Part shown: positions 62,359 to 64,000 of the stretch, piece by piece
Layout: every line of letters starts with the position of its first letter
How positions within the stretch are numbered: position 1 is the first letter of the stretch
DNA from: JAGPUQ01 sp963708735
Lineage (GTDB): Bacteria; Pseudomonadota; Gammaproteobacteria; Pseudomonadales; Porticoccaceae
Length of the DNA stretch: 64,000 nt
Assembly: GCA_963708735.1 (NCBI GenBank)
Contig: CAVPTW010000022.1
Coordinates: 124,001 to 188,000, forward strand
Direction: 5' to 3'
Translations under genes and position numbers: made by a program
Notes under the pieces: model-generated
Databases searched by the model: none
Told to the model about the DNA's origin: nothing
Seen by the model: only the letters and a program-made list of their open reading frames with translations

Positions 62359-64000
62359 GGGCGCGGATCAAAAAGCGTGCGGGATTGAGCGCGATCACCA
62401 GTTCCTGTGCCAGCGGTCGTGGCCGGCCTTCGATCAGGTCCGCCAGCAGGGTGGCGCACAGGGGTGCGTGGCTGAGGCCGCGCGAGCCGTGGCCGCCGTG
62501 GATGAACAATCCCGGCCAGTAGCTGCCGGGGCGAGGGATGTCGGCGCGGGCATCGCGACGCAGCGGTGCGAAGGTCTCCAGCATCAGGTGTTCGATGGGC
62601 GCCGGTCCCACCAGCGGCAGGTAATCCGGGGTAACGCAGCGCAGTCCGGCGCGGCCGGAGAGTTGCGCCGGGTCGGGCGCGCCCAGGATTTCGGGAAGGC
62701 GGGGATCGGTGGCGCCGAGCTTGGCCAGGTTGTCGCGGTGTCCATCGCTGCGCACTTCAAGATGCGTGGCCGACAGATCGTAGGTTGCGCCGAAGGTGTG
62801 CCGGCCGCCGACCGCAGGGCCCAGATAGCCCGCTCCGCAGATCACAGTGCGAAGTTTTTTGCTTGCCGGCGTCGCCGGACAGATGCTGATCTGGCCGTGA
62901 ATGGCCTTGAGCGGTAAATGCCGGGTCTGCTCGAAGCGGGCCAGCTCGGTGGCATTGGCCAGAACCACCACGTCATAAGAGCCGGTGATTTCGCCACGGC
63001 GATGGCTCAGTTGCCAACCTTCAGCGCCATCGCGGGAGAGCGCGACGATCTCTGTGCTGCGAACAGCGATGCGAGGATGCTCGACGAGACGGCGGCATAC
63101 CGCCGTGGGATCGATCCAGCCGAGACCGGGCAGCAGCAGGCCACAGTCCGCGGCAAGCGGTAATCCCGCGATGGTGGCGAGCTCCGACGCCTCGACGAGG
63201 AGCGCGATTTCAGCGGGGTGGCGGGCGGCGATCCGGCGCAGTTGTTCCGCGTGGGCAGCCGTTTCCGGCAGCAGCAAGACACCGCAGTGGTTGCCGAGTC
63301 CGTCCCGCCAGAAGTCCCGGTAATAGTTCTGAGCAAAGAGCAGGGCGGCCAGATTGATGGCACCGAAGGCGGAGGGCTCCGCGGTCAGGCGTGGATAGAG
63401 CACGCCCTGGGGATTGCCCGAGGCGCCGCTGGCGATGGTGGCGCGATCGTACAGGGTCACCTGCCAGCCGCGCTCCGCCAGCGCGCGGGCACTGGTACAG
63501 CCGGCGATACCGGCGCCGATGACGGCTGCTGTTCCCGGCGCGGTGCCGTACTCCGCGGCGTCCAGATACCAGGGCGCGCCGGCCGGTCGGTGGCGTTGGG
63601 GCTGCGGGGCGGCGGCTTCCGCGGGGGCTGGCAACGCCGGAAACTCCCCGCGCAGCATGTCCCGCTTACTGCCGTGGCCCGCGACCTTGTCGACCGTAAA
63701 ACCCGCGTCGGCAAGGCCGCGGCGCACGCTGCCGGCTGCCGTGAAGGTCGCAAAGCTGGTGCCGGCGCGACTCAGCACAGCGAGTTGCGCGAACAGTTCG
63801 GGACGCCACATGTCGGGGTTGCGGGCAGGTGCAAAGCCATCGAGGAACCAGGCGTCGATTTTTGGCGCGGTGCCGTGGCGGAAGAGCGGGTGATCCGAGG
63901 CCTGCACCTGATTCAGCATGATGGTTGCATCGCCCAGCAGCAGCGTGAGCTGAATCCGTCCGCCGGCAAGCACCAGGCGGTGGCAGCCGGCAACCGGTGG
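62339..64000 (-). CDS. mnmC: tRNA 5-methylaminomethyl-2-thiouridine biosynthesis bifunctional protein MnmC (partial)
   Basis: The C-terminal part of MnmC, which finishes mnm5s2U at the tRNA wobble position. It is cut by the right edge of the window. The first visible residues PPVAGCHRLVLAGGR and IDAWFLDGFAPARNPDMWRPE belong to the N-terminal methyltransferase half (MnmC2). After about 100 residues the FAD-dependent oxidase half starts (AAVIGAGIAGCTSARALAERG), which removes the carboxymethyl group, and it ends FIHGGHGSRGLSHAPLCATLLADL. The true start lies beyond position 64000. Confidence 0.93.
   Translation of the reverse strand, partial: PPVAGCHRLVLAGGRIQLTLLLGDATIMLNQVQASDHPLFRHGTAPKIDAWFLDGFAPARNPDMWRPELFAQLAVLSRAGTSFATFTAAGSVRRGLADAGFTVDKVAGHGSKRDMLRGEFPALPAPAEAAAPQPQRHRPAGAPWYLDAAEYGTAPGTAAVIGAGIAGCTSARALAERGWQVTLYDRATIASGASGNPQGVLYPRLTAEPSAFGAINLAALLFAQNYYRDFWRDGLGNHCGVLLLPETAAHAEQLRRIAARHPAEIALLVEASELATIAGLPLAADCGLLLPGLGWIDPTAVCRRLVEHPRIAVRSTEIVALSRDGAEGWQLSHRRGEITGSYDVVVLANATELARFEQTRHLPLKAIHGQISICPATPASKKLRTVICGAGYLGPAVGGRHTFGATYDLSATHLEVRSDGHRDNLAKLGATDPRLPEILGAPDPAQLSGRAGLRCVTPDYLPLVGPAPIEHLMLETFAPLRRDARADIPRPGSYWPGLFIHGGHGSRGLSHAPLCATLLADLIEGRPRPLAQELVIALNPARFLIRALKRGQR

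Overview
The window is a GC-rich bacterial chromosome segment (roughly two-thirds G+C by eye). It most resembles a gammaproteobacterium. The block thrS-infC-rpmI-rplT-pheS-pheT-ihfA-merR-tRNA-Pro, the UPF0149/YecA and DUF1315 proteins, the MoxR/Bat operon and an imuA-imuB-dnaE2 cassette with a CTGT-N8-ACAG LexA box all fit that class. I cannot fix the genus. The last gene (mnmC) runs off the right edge, and positions 1-168 hold no gene I can support.

Layout. 0.2-4.3 kb: small housekeeping genes (GNAT, YafJ-like amidotransferase, rhodanese, tas, DUF924, hotdog thioesterase). 4.4-11.4 kb: a tightly overlapping minus-strand operon moxR - DUF58 - DUF4381 - batA - batBC fusion - batD. 11.5-14.3 kb: gamma-glutamyltransferase and a GNAT two-domain protein. 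14.35-21.6 kb: an acquired island. It has a decayed tyrosine-recombinase end, an IS5-like MITE, a HEPN-like remnant and a CoiA-like remnant. Its core is a complete Hachiman antiphage system (HamA DUF1837 nuclease and HamB helicase) placed behind a DUF4143 AAA+ ATPase. 21.7-26.5 kb: the glyoxylate shunt (malate synthase G, LysR regulator, isocitrate lyase). A near-identical 27-bp site lies in the same orientation upstream of both enzyme genes. 26.6-30.4 kb: a catabolic operon (MaoC hydratase, acyl-CoA dehydrogenase, metallo-beta-lactamase-fold hydrolase, NAD-dependent epimerase/dehydratase). 30.5-38.2 kb: tRNA-Val, the translation block and tRNA-Pro. 38.3-41 kb: a host-attachment-family protein and an N-acyl-D-amino-acid deacylase-like amidohydrolase. 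41-46.5 kb: the SOS mutagenesis cassette dnaE2-imuB-imuA. 46.7-54.6 kb: plus-strand nadK, rhomboid, DUF1315, DUF2797, pepN, a helical small protein, a YecA-family protein and a methyltransferase. 54.6-64 kb: acyl-CoA carboxylase carboxyltransferase with a degenerate biotinyl-like domain, an HD-GYP response regulator with a multi-PAS hybrid kinase, a DUF502 membrane protein and partial mnmC.

A technical theme runs through the window. Several genes carry single-base frameshifts, often in short C or G runs. pheT, which should be essential, has two, dnaE2 has two, and batD and a metallo-hydrolase have one each. The intact reading resumes exactly one base off each time, so consensus errors in the assembly are the simplest explanation. 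I annotate these genes as whole loci with the break positions noted.
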